Under the pieces are notes generated by a model. That model searched no databases. It saw only the letters and a list, made by a program, of their open reading frames with translations, and had not been told where the DNA came from. This document shows positions 51,434-59,899 of a stretch of 64,000 bases of DNA, piece after piece. A program made the position numbers and the translations under genes. Within the stretch, counting starts at the first letter, position 1. Every line of letters begins with the position of its first letter. Source of the stretch: Reyranella sp. (GTDB taxonomy: Bacteria > Pseudomonadota > Alphaproteobacteria > Reyranellales > Reyranellaceae); the NCBI RefSeq assembly GCF_004297405.1, contig NZ_SCVC01000021.1, positions 124,001-188,000 of the forward strand. Direction: 5' to 3'.

Positions 51434-51880
51434 ATGTTCTCTTCGCTGCGCCGCCCCAAGAAGGCGGAAACGGCTGCGCGTGTCGGCCAGATCGAAATCC
51501 AGGAACCCTGGGCACGCACTTTGCCGGAGATGCCCCAGACCGCCGGCGCCTTCATGACTCTCGTGATTGGCGGTTCGGAGCCCGATCGACTGCTCGGCGC
51601 GACGGGCCCGGCGGCGAGTTCCTGCGAACTCCATGGTATCCGGGTTACCGGGCCCGGCATCTCGATGGTCCGGCTCGAGGGCGGCCTCTATCTGCACTAC
51701 GGGACAACCATCGTGTTCAAGCCGCGCGGTTATCATCTGATGCTGCAGCTCCCCGCGCCGCTGGTGGTCGGTGAACGACTGCCAATTACGCTTGCCTTCG
51801 AACGGGCTGGCCGCGTCGACGTGTCATTCGAAGTGAAGCCGCCAGGCCAGATCGGCGAAAAGGTCCTGCACGCTCCCTGA
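51434..51880 (+). CDS. PCuAC-like protein without signal peptide
   Basis: The 148-residue product resembles the periplasmic copper chaperone PCuAC (IEIQEPWARTLP, AGAFMTLVI, GYHLMLQLPAPLVVGERLPITLAFE). Two features depart from it: there is no signal peptide, and the copper site keeps only the His of the HxM pair (ELHGIR instead of HEM). Canonical copper transfer is therefore doubtful. It begins 9 bases after the TetR stop. Confidence 0.72.
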   Translation: MFSSLRRPKKAETAARVGQIEIQEPWARTLPEMPQTAGAFMTLVIGGSEPDRLLGATGPAASSCELHGIRVTGPGISMVRLEGGLYLHYGTTIVFKPRGYHLMLQLPAPLVVGERLPITLAFERAGRVDVSFEVKPPGQIGEKVLHAP

Positions 51881-51967
51881 TCGTTCTCGCGCGCCCTCGT
51901 GAGTGATAGCCTCCGGACAGGTCCCGCAAGGTTGGTCCACCAACCCGGGCAGCAACCGGAGGAAACT

Positions 51968-52423
51968 ATGACCATCAGCCGCCGCCATCTGGCCGCCGTC
52001 GCGCTTCTGGCTACGGGTACGCCGGCGTTCGTTCTCTCTTCTGCGCATGCCAACGAGGCAGACGCTGCCGCCGTGGCCCAGGCCGTGGCCGCCCTCACCA
52101 AGGCCATGCTGACGCCCGACAAGGCGCAACTCGAAGCGCTTACCGCCGATCAATTGAGCTACGGCCATTCCGGCGGCGCCATCCAGGACAAGGCCGACTT
52201 CGTGAACGTCATCGTCACGAAGAAGACCGTCTACAAATCGATCGAGCTCTCCAAGCAGACCATCGTTGTCGCCGGCAACGACGCCATCGTGCGCCATGCC
52301 TGGGAGAGCGAGAGCGGCACGGGCGACGGCAAGTGGAACGTGTCGAAGATCGGCGTGCTGCAGGTCTGGCAGAAGCAGGGCACGAGCTGGAAGCTGCTCG
52401 CCCGTCAGGCGTTCAAGGTCTAA
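51968..52423 (+). CDS. Exported NTF2-like / DUF4440-type protein
   Basis: The 151-residue product has a twin-arginine style N-terminus (MTISRRHLAAVALLATG) with a hydrophobic stretch cut near AHAN. A cone-shaped NTF2-like domain follows (AAVAQAVAALTKAMLTPD, LTADQLSYGHSGG, VWQKQGTSWKLLARQAF). Ligand and activity are unknown. ATG at 51968 follows CCGGAGGA. Confidence 0.82.
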   Translation: MTISRRHLAAVALLATGTPAFVLSSAHANEADAAAVAQAVAALTKAMLTPDKAQLEALTADQLSYGHSGGAIQDKADFVNVIVTKKTVYKSIELSKQTIVVAGNDAIVRHAWESESGTGDGKWNVSKIGVLQVWQKQGTSWKLLARQAFKV

Positions 52424-52436
52424 TGAGCCCCGGCGA

Positions 52437-52814
52437 CTAAACTCTTGGCTGGCGCTCGATCCATTCCTGCGCCGGCGACAGCGTGCTGAATACGCGCATC
52501 GGCCGCTTGGCCGCGGCCAGCATGCCCAATATGCGGCTGACCAGTTCGACCTTGTCGTCGGGCACGACCGCGGCAAGCGCCCCGAACGTTCGGTCTTCCG
52601 TATGTGCGGCGCGCATGCGCACACCCAGTGCCAATAACTCTTCCGGCGGCATCTTGGTGTCGCCGGTGGTGCCGTCGAACAACTTGCGGTAGCTGAAGCC
52701 TTCGACACCATCCAGGACGTCGAGAAAGGCGTCGACCTCGGCACGTGTCACGTCACCGTCGGCCACGACGGTGATCAGTTTTTCCTGCGAGTCGATCGTC
52801 CAGTGGAACGGCAT
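52437..52814 (-). CDS. STAS/SpoIIAA-like hypothetical protein
   Basis: The 125-residue cytosolic protein has alternating strands and helices (HWTIDSQEKLITVVADGDVTRAEVD, RKLFDGTTGDTKM, LAAVVPDDKVELVSR) matching the SpoIIAA-like STAS fold often found as stand-alone proteins in proteobacteria. The phosphorylated Ser/Thr of anti-anti-sigma factors is not evident. ATG at 52814 gives the conserved start. Confidence 0.6.
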   Translation of the reverse strand: MPFHWTIDSQEKLITVVADGDVTRAEVDAFLDVLDGVEGFSYRKLFDGTTGDTKMPPEELLALGVRMRAAHTEDRTFGALAAVVPDDKVELVSRILGMLAAAKRPMRVFSTLSPAQEWIERQPRV

Positions 52815-52888
52815 TGCGGGGCGCACACTGCCAGCGCCCCCGGCGAAGGACCAGCACGACCATCGTATAAAGTCGGAACTTCACGCAC

Positions 52889-54358
52889 TCATGAGGAGAT
52901 TTCTGCCAGATAGGCTTCGGCGTGGATCTGATCCTTGGCTGTGCCGACGAAGCCGACATAACCGTCGGGCCGGATCAGGCGCAATGCGCTGGCATGGGCC
53001 GGATCATCAGCCGAGACAGGCATCACCAGTTTCGGGAATTTTTGCGCCAGTGCAGTCACGACGGCTTTTGGTCCCAGCGCCGTGAAGGTCCGGCCGGCGG
53101 CGTCACCTGAAAGCCGGTCGGGCCACCGCATGCCGGGCTTCGGGCCGTTGGCGACGTGGCCGTTCTTGGCCGTCAGTGGGCTCGATGGGTAAGCGATGCT
53201 GAGCTCGGAGAGCTGGTCGGCGATGGCGTGCTGCAGGATCGGGAAGCCGGTCGCGAACTTCACGACCGTGTTGCGCAGCCCTTGGGCGATCGGGTTGCGC
53301 AGGATCGCGGCATCGGTCATGCGTCCGGCATTGCGCAGCACGGTCTCACCCACGGCGCTGCGCTCGACGGAGTAGCTGTCGAGCAGCGAGGGCTTGGCGG
53401 TGCCCGCGATCACCATCTTGAGTTTCCAGGCAAGGTTGAAGACATCCTGCATGCCGGTGTTCATGCCCTGGCCGCCGGCCGGGCTGTGGATGTGGGCGGC
53501 GTCGCCGGCCAGGAAGATGCGGCCCTTGCGATAGTCCTTCACCTTGCGTTCGTTGATACGGAAGGCGGTGAGCCAGACGGGATCGGACATCGTTATTCCG
53601 GGCGAGCCGCGCAGCGTCAGCAGTGCCTGGACCTCCGCCAGTGTCGGATCGGGATGCCGGGTCTCGCTCGTCGCCATGCCGAGGTCGGCGACGACGCGCC
53701 AGCGTTCGCTGCCGATGGGGAAGAAGGCCAGGATGCCCTCGCGGTGCCAGAAGATGTGTATTCGGTCCTTGGGTTCCAGCCCGGAAAGGTAACCGTCGGC
53801 CAGGATCCAGTCGCTCTGCTGGGTCGAGCCCTCGAAGGCGAAGCCGAGTCCGTGCCGCACGGCCGAATGCGCGCCGTCGCAGCCTATCAGCCAATCGGCG
53901 CTTACGGTCTCGGCTTCGCCGTTGGCCTTCTTGATCGTGGCCTCGACCTTGTCGCCTTTCTCGGCGAAGCCCGTCAGTTCGACCAGGCGCTCGACCGTCA
54001 CGCCGCGGGCGGCGAGCTGTTCTTCGAGCACCCTTTCGCTCTCGCTTTGCGGGATCATCAGGGCATAGGGATACCGGCTGTCGAGCATGTCGAAGGAGAC
54101 GCGGGCCACGACTTCGTTGCCTGTCGAAATCTGCGCGCCGTGCGCGACCATGCCCGCCGGCAGAAATTTGCCGGCGTAACCTGCATCGTCGAACAGCTCG
54201 AGCGTTCGGCTCCACAGAACCAGCGCCTTCGACTTGTCCGTGCGCTCGGCCGCCTTGTCGACGATGCGAATCGGAACACCGTGCCGGGCCAGCTCGTTGG
54301 CAAGCGTGAGACCAACCGGGCCAGCGCCTGCAATGAATACCGTCGGATTGGCAGTCAC
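52889..54358 (-). CDS. FAD-dependent aromatic monooxygenase (PheA/TfdB family)
   Basis: The 489-residue flavoprotein is a class A hydroxylase. The GAGPVGLTLANELARHG dinucleotide fold is at 11-27, the DG motif is CDGAHSAVRHGLG and the GD motif is FLAGDAAHIHSPAGGQGMN. A C-terminal thioredoxin-like domain, usual in phenol hydroxylases, follows at about 400-485. It hydroxylates an aromatic ring using NAD(P)H and O2; the substrate is unknown. It stands alone, between two small hypotheticals. Confidence 0.92.
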   Translation of the reverse strand: MTANPTVFIAGAGPVGLTLANELARHGVPIRIVDKAAERTDKSKALVLWSRTLELFDDAGYAGKFLPAGMVAHGAQISTGNEVVARVSFDMLDSRYPYALMIPQSESERVLEEQLAARGVTVERLVELTGFAEKGDKVEATIKKANGEAETVSADWLIGCDGAHSAVRHGLGFAFEGSTQQSDWILADGYLSGLEPKDRIHIFWHREGILAFFPIGSERWRVVADLGMATSETRHPDPTLAEVQALLTLRGSPGITMSDPVWLTAFRINERKVKDYRKGRIFLAGDAAHIHSPAGGQGMNTGMQDVFNLAWKLKMVIAGTAKPSLLDSYSVERSAVGETVLRNAGRMTDAAILRNPIAQGLRNTVVKFATGFPILQHAIADQLSELSIAYPSSPLTAKNGHVANGPKPGMRWPDRLSGDAAGRTFTALGPKAVVTALAQKFPKLVMPVSADDPAHASALRLIRPDGYVGFVGTAKDQIHAEAYLAEISS

Positions 54359-54520
54359 CTGTCTGCACTCCCCCCTGTTTGTTCCGGGACGAACCCTACT
54401 TGCGGGATCGCGAGTGTCCAGAAGAAGTGCCGATTCTTTACTGGCGCTGAAGGAACACGGGAGGGTCGCCCGGCTTAATCAAGGGCGGGAAGATGAGCCC
54501 GCCTATTTCCGGGAGCCTCG

Positions 54521-54802
54521 ATGTCTCTGCGTTCGATCCTTAGTCATCTTGTCCTCGTCGCAAGCGCCACCACCCTGCTGATAACAGCGCCGCGGGCGAG
54601 TGACTTGGAGGTCCGCTGCGACCAGCTCATCGCCTACTATGATCGCTATGGCTCGAGCCGCGGCGAGCAATCCGACGGCGCCCGTAACATGACCCGGATT
54701 TCGGCGAGCATCGATTGCGAGAGGGACCAGTATCAGCAGGGCATTGCGACCATGGAGGACCTGCTCCAGCGCAAGAAGTTCACGATCCCGCCACCAGCGT
54801 AG
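54521..54802 (+). CDS. Small exported hypothetical protein
   Basis: The 93-residue product has a signal peptide (about 1-27, ending near PRAS) and two cysteines (RCDQLIAYYDRYG and SIDCERDQY) that could form a disulphide. The mature part is helical, with a tail of IPPPA. No family or function is recognised. Confidence 0.6.
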   Translation: MSLRSILSHLVLVASATTLLITAPRASDLEVRCDQLIAYYDRYGSSRGEQSDGARNMTRISASIDCERDQYQQGIATMEDLLQRKKFTIPPPA

Positions 54803-54805
54803 GGC

Positions 54806-56020
54806 TCACGCTGATGGTTTGCCTGGTGGCTGTTTCAATGCCCACACCATCGCTGCCGTAAGCACCAACCCGATCACCGCCATCGCGATCACGGCGCTGC
54901 GCGGGCCGATCTGGTCGGAGATCGCGCCGGCGGCGAGCTGGCCGAGCGGGCCGGTGCCGATACAGACCGTGACGACTCCCATCAGGCGAGAGCGCACCTC
55001 GTGCGGCGCTTCGGTCAGCATGAGGGTCGATTGCATGTTGCCGAAGCCGGCGGTACCGAAGCCGCCGAGGACGAGGATTGCGAAGGCGAACCAGAAGGAG
55101 GGGCTGAGCGCCATCACGATCAGCGCCACCATGAAGAGCGCCGCGCCGCCGGCAAAGGCCAGCCGTCGATCCATGCGCACCAGGCCCATCGCGATCAGCG
55201 CGCCACCGATCAGTGCGCCCAGCGGCTCGGCGGCGGCCAGCAGGCCGACCAGCGCGGGCGAGACGTTGAACGCCGCCAGGCCCAAGGGCGCCACCAGGCC
55301 GGAGTAGGCGAAGGCGAAGGCATTGGTGACGATGGTGACGCCGAACACCAGCAGGATGGTGGGCTTGGTCCAGGCAAAGCTCAGGCCTTCGACGATCTCG
55401 TGCGGGATGCGCATCAGGTTGAGCCGGCGCGTCACCTGCGCATAGACGAGGCCCGACATCGCAAAGGCGCCGAGAAACTGCACCAGGGCCGTCAGCGTAT
55501 AGGCGCCCTTCATGTGCAGCCATTCAAAGGCGATGCCCCCCAGCAGCGGACCCACCATGCGGGTGGCGGCCGAGGTCGCGCTGTCGAGCGCGATGGCGTT
55601 AACGATACGATGCGGTCCCGCTGCCTCGCCCACCATGCGTCGCCGCGTCGACATCTCCGAAGCCCACATCGTGCCGCTGAGAAGATTGCCGACGGCGACG
55701 TGCCAGAGTTCGAGCTGCCCCATGGTGGCAAGCGTCGCCAGGGCGGTCGATATGACGGCGGGACCGACGAGCGAGGCCATCACGATCAGCTTGCGATTCA
55801 GCGCCTCGGAAATCGCTCCGGCGAAAGCGCCGAACAGGAGCTGCGGGATCTGGCGCAGCGCCACCACGACGGTGACGGCGAAGGCCGAGTGAGTCACTTC
55901 CCAGGCGAACAGGCCCGAGACGAGCAGCTCCAGCCAGCGCATCGCGTTGGCGAAAGCGCCGACCAACCACAGCCGCAGGAAATCGGGCGAACGCAGCAGC
56001 TCCCGGATGGGCGAGTCCAT
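54806..56020 (-). CDS. MFS transporter (MFS_3 / EntS-like)
   Basis: The 404-residue inner-membrane protein has about 12 helices with the MFS_3 style start (MDSPIRELLRSPDFLRLWLVGAFANAMRW) seen in enterobactin exporter EntS relatives. The loop after helix 2-3 (ISEALNRKLIVM) is the motif A position. Probably a drug or metabolite exporter; the substrate is unknown. Its stop is 3 bases from the small exported gene's stop. Confidence 0.9.
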   Translation of the reverse strand: MDSPIRELLRSPDFLRLWLVGAFANAMRWLELLVSGLFAWEVTHSAFAVTVVVALRQIPQLLFGAFAGAISEALNRKLIVMASLVGPAVISTALATLATMGQLELWHVAVGNLLSGTMWASEMSTRRRMVGEAAGPHRIVNAIALDSATSAATRMVGPLLGGIAFEWLHMKGAYTLTALVQFLGAFAMSGLVYAQVTRRLNLMRIPHEIVEGLSFAWTKPTILLVFGVTIVTNAFAFAYSGLVAPLGLAAFNVSPALVGLLAAAEPLGALIGGALIAMGLVRMDRRLAFAGGAALFMVALIVMALSPSFWFAFAILVLGGFGTAGFGNMQSTLMLTEAPHEVRSRLMGVVTVCIGTGPLGQLAAGAISDQIGPRSAVIAMAVIGLVLTAAMVWALKQPPGKPSA

Positions 56021-56063
56021 TGACGCGAGCTTACATCAGCCGAGCGCATCTGGAGCGCCGCGT

Positions 56064-56103
56064 TTCCGGTCAGTGGAACCGCAAACGGTTCCACTGACCG
56101 GAA
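56064..56103. repeat. Perfect 18-base inverted repeat
   Basis: TTCCGGTCAGTGGAACCG and its exact complement flank a CAAA loop (positions 56082-56085). It lies 6 bases after the stop of the 486-residue MFS gene on the minus strand and 44 bases before the next gene's start. A hairpin this long can end transcription, but no T run follows. Confidence 0.75.
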
Positions 56104-56109
56104 GCCGCA

Positions 56110-57570
56110 CTAGCGCCCGATCTCCTCCAGGTTCACGCCTTTTGTCTCAATGCGAAACCACCAGGTCACCAGCGCACCGAGCAGCGATGTGAAGATCAAT
56201 CCGGCAAGCAGAAAATTCGTGCCGGCGGCGTCGAGAACCAAGGGGAACACGAACGCTGTGAGCACGGCGCCGATCTTGGCGAAGGCCGCGGCGAAGCCTG
56301 CACCCTTGCCGCGGATGTTGGTGGGGAAGACTTCGCCGGCCAGCAGGTAGGTCTGGGCGTTGGGGCCGAGGTTGGTCATGAAGTTGAAGATCATGAAGCC
56401 GCCGAACAGCAGCAGCATCCGCAGCGGTTCCTCGGCATGGGTCTGCAGGAGGGCGAGCGCCAGACCGACGGCGCAGCCGATGAAGCCCAGCACCTGCAGC
56501 CTGATGCGCCCCGCCTTGTCGGCCAGCAGGACGGCCGCGAGGATGCCCGCGATCAGCAGCGTGTCGACCAGAGCCGCGCCCTTCGCGCCTGCGATGTCGC
56601 GGGCGACGACACCCGCCACGGTCTGCGCGTTCGTGATCTCGTGCCCGATCGTGTGCGACAGGATCGTCGGTGTGAAGATGCCGATGCCGTAGGTGCCGAG
56701 GTCCTGCAGGAACCACGGTACCGAGGCCAGGATCGTGGCGCGCCGGTTCTTCTTGTTGAAGAGGTCGCGCCAGCGGCCGCGCCGCGCATCGTGACTGTGC
56801 AGGGCGGAGTCCGGGTCGATCTCCGCGAGATGGACCTTCTTGGGGTAGGGTGGCTCACGCTCCAGCAGGCGCTGCAGCTCGCGCTCGGCTTCGGCGCGCC
56901 GGCCGCGGGACATCAGCCACTGGCCGCTGTCTGTTACGAAGAGGCGCGCGATCACGATCAGCACCGCCGGCGCGATCACCACGGCGTACATCAGGCGCCA
57001 GGCGCCGAGCTCGGGAATGTTGGCCAGGATCAGGTAGCCGATCATCGTGCCGACCAGCGCTCCCACCGCCTGGAAGGCGAAGGCGCCCAGCACCAGCTTG
57101 CCGCGGTCGCGGCTCGGGATGCTCTCGGAAATCACCAGGTGCGCCGTGGGATAGTCGCAGCCCAGCGCGACGCCCATGCCAAACAGGAAGAAGACCAGCC
57201 AGCCGAAGCCCGGGGCAATAGCGAGCCCCACCAGGAAGATGGCGAAGACCAGCATCTCGACCACGAACATGCGGCGACGACCATAGATGTCGGCCAGCCC
57301 ACCGAGCGTGATGGCGCCCACCATGATCCCGGCCAGCGGCGCGGCACCCACGATGCCTTTCTCGGTCGGCGACAGGCCGAATTCCTTGACGATCAGCGGC
57401 AGGGCGACGCCGGTCATGAACACGACCAGTCCCTCGAAGAACTTCCCGGCCGTCGCCAGGATCCAAATGCGCCACTGCATACGCGTCATGGGAACCGAGG
57501 GCGTGGGCGTTCCATCGGGCCATGACGGCGTCTGGTCGATGTAGCCTTGCACGCTTTGCGGTTCGTTCAT
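56110..57570 (-). CDS. MFS transporter (metabolite:H+ symporter, AAHS/sugar-porter-like)
   Basis: The 486-residue inner-membrane protein has 12 helices. Motif A appears as GGLADIYGRRRMFVVEM, and the second-half motif around AVLLADKAGRIRLQV is similar. GCDYPTAHLVISESIPSRDRGK fits a metabolite symporter. Likely substrates are aromatic acids or sugar acids. It is divergent from a Bug binding protein with an inverted repeat between. Confidence 0.9.
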   Translation of the reverse strand: MNEPQSVQGYIDQTPSWPDGTPTPSVPMTRMQWRIWILATAGKFFEGLVVFMTGVALPLIVKEFGLSPTEKGIVGAAPLAGIMVGAITLGGLADIYGRRRMFVVEMLVFAIFLVGLAIAPGFGWLVFFLFGMGVALGCDYPTAHLVISESIPSRDRGKLVLGAFAFQAVGALVGTMIGYLILANIPELGAWRLMYAVVIAPAVLIVIARLFVTDSGQWLMSRGRRAEAERELQRLLEREPPYPKKVHLAEIDPDSALHSHDARRGRWRDLFNKKNRRATILASVPWFLQDLGTYGIGIFTPTILSHTIGHEITNAQTVAGVVARDIAGAKGAALVDTLLIAGILAAVLLADKAGRIRLQVLGFIGCAVGLALALLQTHAEEPLRMLLLFGGFMIFNFMTNLGPNAQTYLLAGEVFPTNIRGKGAGFAAAFAKIGAVLTAFVFPLVLDAAGTNFLLAGLIFTSLLGALVTWWFRIETKGVNLEEIGR

Positions 57571-57584
57571 CTGGACAGATTAGC

Positions 57585-57608
57585 GGACACCGTTACGCTC
57601 AGGTGTCC
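57585..57608. promoter_or_regulatory. Candidate operator between the MFS and Bug genes
   Basis: GGACACC, 10 bases and GGTGTCC form a perfect palindrome of 24 bases in total. It lies 15 bases upstream of the MFS start and 46 upstream of the Bug start, placing it over both likely promoter regions. The arm length and spacing suit a dimeric repressor. No regulator gene is adjacent. Confidence 0.4.
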
Positions 57609-57653
57609 ACAAAACGAAGAAACGTCGAGGAAACGCCATTTAGGAGGCATTCT

Positions 57654-58634
57654 ATGAAAAGACGTATGCTGCTCGCCGCAGCTTTGGCCGCTCCAACCGT
57701 GGCTGCGCCGGCCATTCTGCGGGCGCAGACCGCAGGCTGGCCCAACAAGACCGTGCGCTTCATCTGCCCCTTCGCGCCGGGCGGCGGCACGGACACGGTG
57801 AGCCGGCTGATCTGCGATCAGCTCGCCAAGCTGCTCGGCCAGCAGTTCATCGTCGAGAACAAGGGCGGCGCCGGCGGCAATATCGGCACCACGGAGATCG
57901 CCCGTGCCGCGCCGGATGGCTACACGCTGGGCCTGATCTCGGTGGCGAGCCATACGCTCAATCCCATGCTCTACAGCAAGCTGCCCTACAATCCGGACAA
58001 GGACATCGTGGGCGTCTCGCGGGTCGCCACGCTCGCCAACCTGCTTGGGGTAACGCCGTCGCTGCCAGCCAATTCCGTCGCGGAGCTGATCGCGCTCTGC
58101 AAGGCGTCGCCGGGCAAATACTCCTTCGCCTCGTCCGGTCCCGGCACGTCGCTGCACCTGAGCGGCGAGCTCTTCAAGAAGATGGCCGATGTCGACATCA
58201 TCCATGTGCCCTACAAGGGCGCAGGCCCGGTCTATACCGACCTGATGGCCGGCATCGTGAACATGATGTTCGCCAACATGCCTTCGATGCTGCCCCAAGT
58301 CCGCAGCAGCAAATTGAAGGGGCTGGGTGTTACCTCGGCCGTGCGTTCCAAGGCGGCGCCCGATATTCCGGCCATCGCCGAGACGGTGCCGGGCTATGTC
58401 GCGACCTCCTGGTACGGTGTCGGGGCTCCAGCCGGGACACCGGAGCCCATCCTGGCCCGTCTCGAGACGGCGCTGGCGGACGCGCTGAAAAGTCCGGACA
58501 TCCAGAAGCGCTGGAACGATGATCTCGGCCTCGATCTGCCGCCCGCCGGCCGCAAGGGCTTCGACGAATTCCTGGCCCAGGACCGCAAGCTCTGGGAGCC
58601 CGCGGTCAAGGCGTCTGGCGTGAAGCTCGATTGA
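57654..58634 (+). CDS. Bug-family periplasmic binding protein, orphan copy
   Basis: The 326-residue periplasmic binding protein has a signal sequence (MKRRMLLAAALAAP, ending near LRAQ) and Bug motifs WPNKTVRFICPFAPGGGTD, APDGYTLG and SFASSGPGTSLHLSG. It differs from the pair at 5.3-7.3 kb and has no TctA/TctB beside it, so it may use a distant transporter or act as a sensor. ATG at 57654 follows TAGGAGG. The GntP-like gene is convergent, its stop abutting. Confidence 0.9.
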   Translation: MKRRMLLAAALAAPTVAAPAILRAQTAGWPNKTVRFICPFAPGGGTDTVSRLICDQLAKLLGQQFIVENKGGAGGNIGTTEIARAAPDGYTLGLISVASHTLNPMLYSKLPYNPDKDIVGVSRVATLANLLGVTPSLPANSVAELIALCKASPGKYSFASSGPGTSLHLSGELFKKMADVDIIHVPYKGAGPVYTDLMAGIVNMMFANMPSMLPQVRSSKLKGLGVTSAVRSKAAPDIPAIAETVPGYVATSWYGVGAPAGTPEPILARLETALADALKSPDIQKRWNDDLGLDLPPAGRKGFDEFLAQDRKLWEPAVKASGVKLD

Positions 58635-59825
58635 TCAGATGAACTGCCGGATCGCCGCGATCACGATCAGGGCGCCGATCGCCATGACGGCGCTGCCGAG
58701 CGAGACCACATAGAGCGCTCGGCCCGGCGAGAGACGGCCCATGTGAGCAGCGATCCAGAAGAACGGATCGTTGACATGGCAGATCGCCATCGAGCCGGCG
58801 CCGACCGCGGCGGCGGCGATGGCGCGGCCGGACGCGCTGTCGAGGCCGAGCGCGGGCAGCATGGGCTCGACCATGCCCGAGGCCGTCAGCACGGCCGTTA
58901 GGGAGTTGCCCTGCATGGTCTTCACGATGGCCGCTGCTAGGAACGGCGTCAGCACGCCGTAGCGCGGGTGAAGGACGTACTCGGCCAGAAGCTCGGCCAT
59001 GCCGGTCTCGTCGAATACACGCGCCAGTCCACCCGAGGCGCCGACCGCCAACAGCAACGGTGCCCAGGAGCGGCCGGCCAGCGCCGACGGTTCCCAGCGC
59101 CGTGCCAGCACGATGGCCAGGGTGATGGCAATCGCGGCCAGCATCAGCGGTTTGGAGATGCCGATATAGAATTCGCGCGAGCCGCCTTTGCCCAAGGGCT
59201 CGCTGGGCATCTGTGCAATCGATTGCACGACCAGCAGCACGAGTGGGATCGCAACACAGAGCCAGGCCCAGTTGAGCCGGCCCGGTTCGTCGGTAGACGG
59301 TATCTGCCGCGCCACATGCCACCAGCCGAGCGCGATCGCCACGGCAGCGACGGGGACGGCGATCATCAACTCGGTGCGGATGCTCGCCTTCATCACCGAG
59401 GCCGCCGCAACGGCGAGCGGCGAGGGCGCCAGCAACGCGGCGGCCGCGAGCAGGGTGAGCGCCAGTCCTAGTGCCCGCCGCGGCGCGTCCTGACCGGCTG
59501 GCTGCAGCAACGCCAGGCCGCCGGACGCCGAAGCGCCCAATCCGGCCAGCACGCCTGCCGCAGCCGACGTGCCGGTGCCGAGCGGTGCGCGCAGCACCAC
59601 CGCGCCCACGAGAGCGCCGGCGACCACCAGCAGGCCGGTCTGCTCCAGGGCCGTGGCGAATCCCAGACCGAAGGCCTTGCCGACCGACTGGAAGGTCATG
59701 TCGGCCGCGATGCCGTAGACCACCACCGTCGCCATCACGGCGAGGAAGACGGGCAGACGGACCTTTTGGACCAGGAACACGATCGCGGCGACAGCGATCG
59801 GCAAGAGGAGGGACGCGAGAATCAT
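58635..59825 (-). CDS. GntP-family-like permease
   Basis: The 396-residue membrane protein has about 11 helices. Features recall gluconate/H+ symporters: a C-terminal AAAAVGAGSMAICHVNDPFFWIAAHMG block and the ARVFDETGMAELLAEYV and TMQGNSLTAVLTASG segments. The ligand is unknown. ATG at 59825 was chosen over a start 33 bases upstream. It is convergent with the orphan Bug gene and divergent from the GH5 gene. Confidence 0.8.
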   Translation of the reverse strand: MILASLLLPIAVAAIVFLVQKVRLPVFLAVMATVVVYGIAADMTFQSVGKAFGLGFATALEQTGLLVVAGALVGAVVLRAPLGTGTSAAAGVLAGLGASASGGLALLQPAGQDAPRRALGLALTLLAAAALLAPSPLAVAAASVMKASIRTELMIAVPVAAVAIALGWWHVARQIPSTDEPGRLNWAWLCVAIPLVLLVVQSIAQMPSEPLGKGGSREFYIGISKPLMLAAIAITLAIVLARRWEPSALAGRSWAPLLLAVGASGGLARVFDETGMAELLAEYVLHPRYGVLTPFLAAAIVKTMQGNSLTAVLTASGMVEPMLPALGLDSASGRAIAAAAVGAGSMAICHVNDPFFWIAAHMGRLSPGRALYVVSLGSAVMAIGALIVIAAIRQFI

Positions 59826-59899
59826 GGCGGCGAGGACATTAGACCGCCGGAGGCGCACGACTCCAGTGTCACGCGCCCAGCTTGTGATACGGTGGGCCG

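Noticed and set aside
56064-56103. Inverted repeat as an insertion-sequence end
   Set aside because: No transposase, no second copy in the window and no target duplication; it is a single hairpin.
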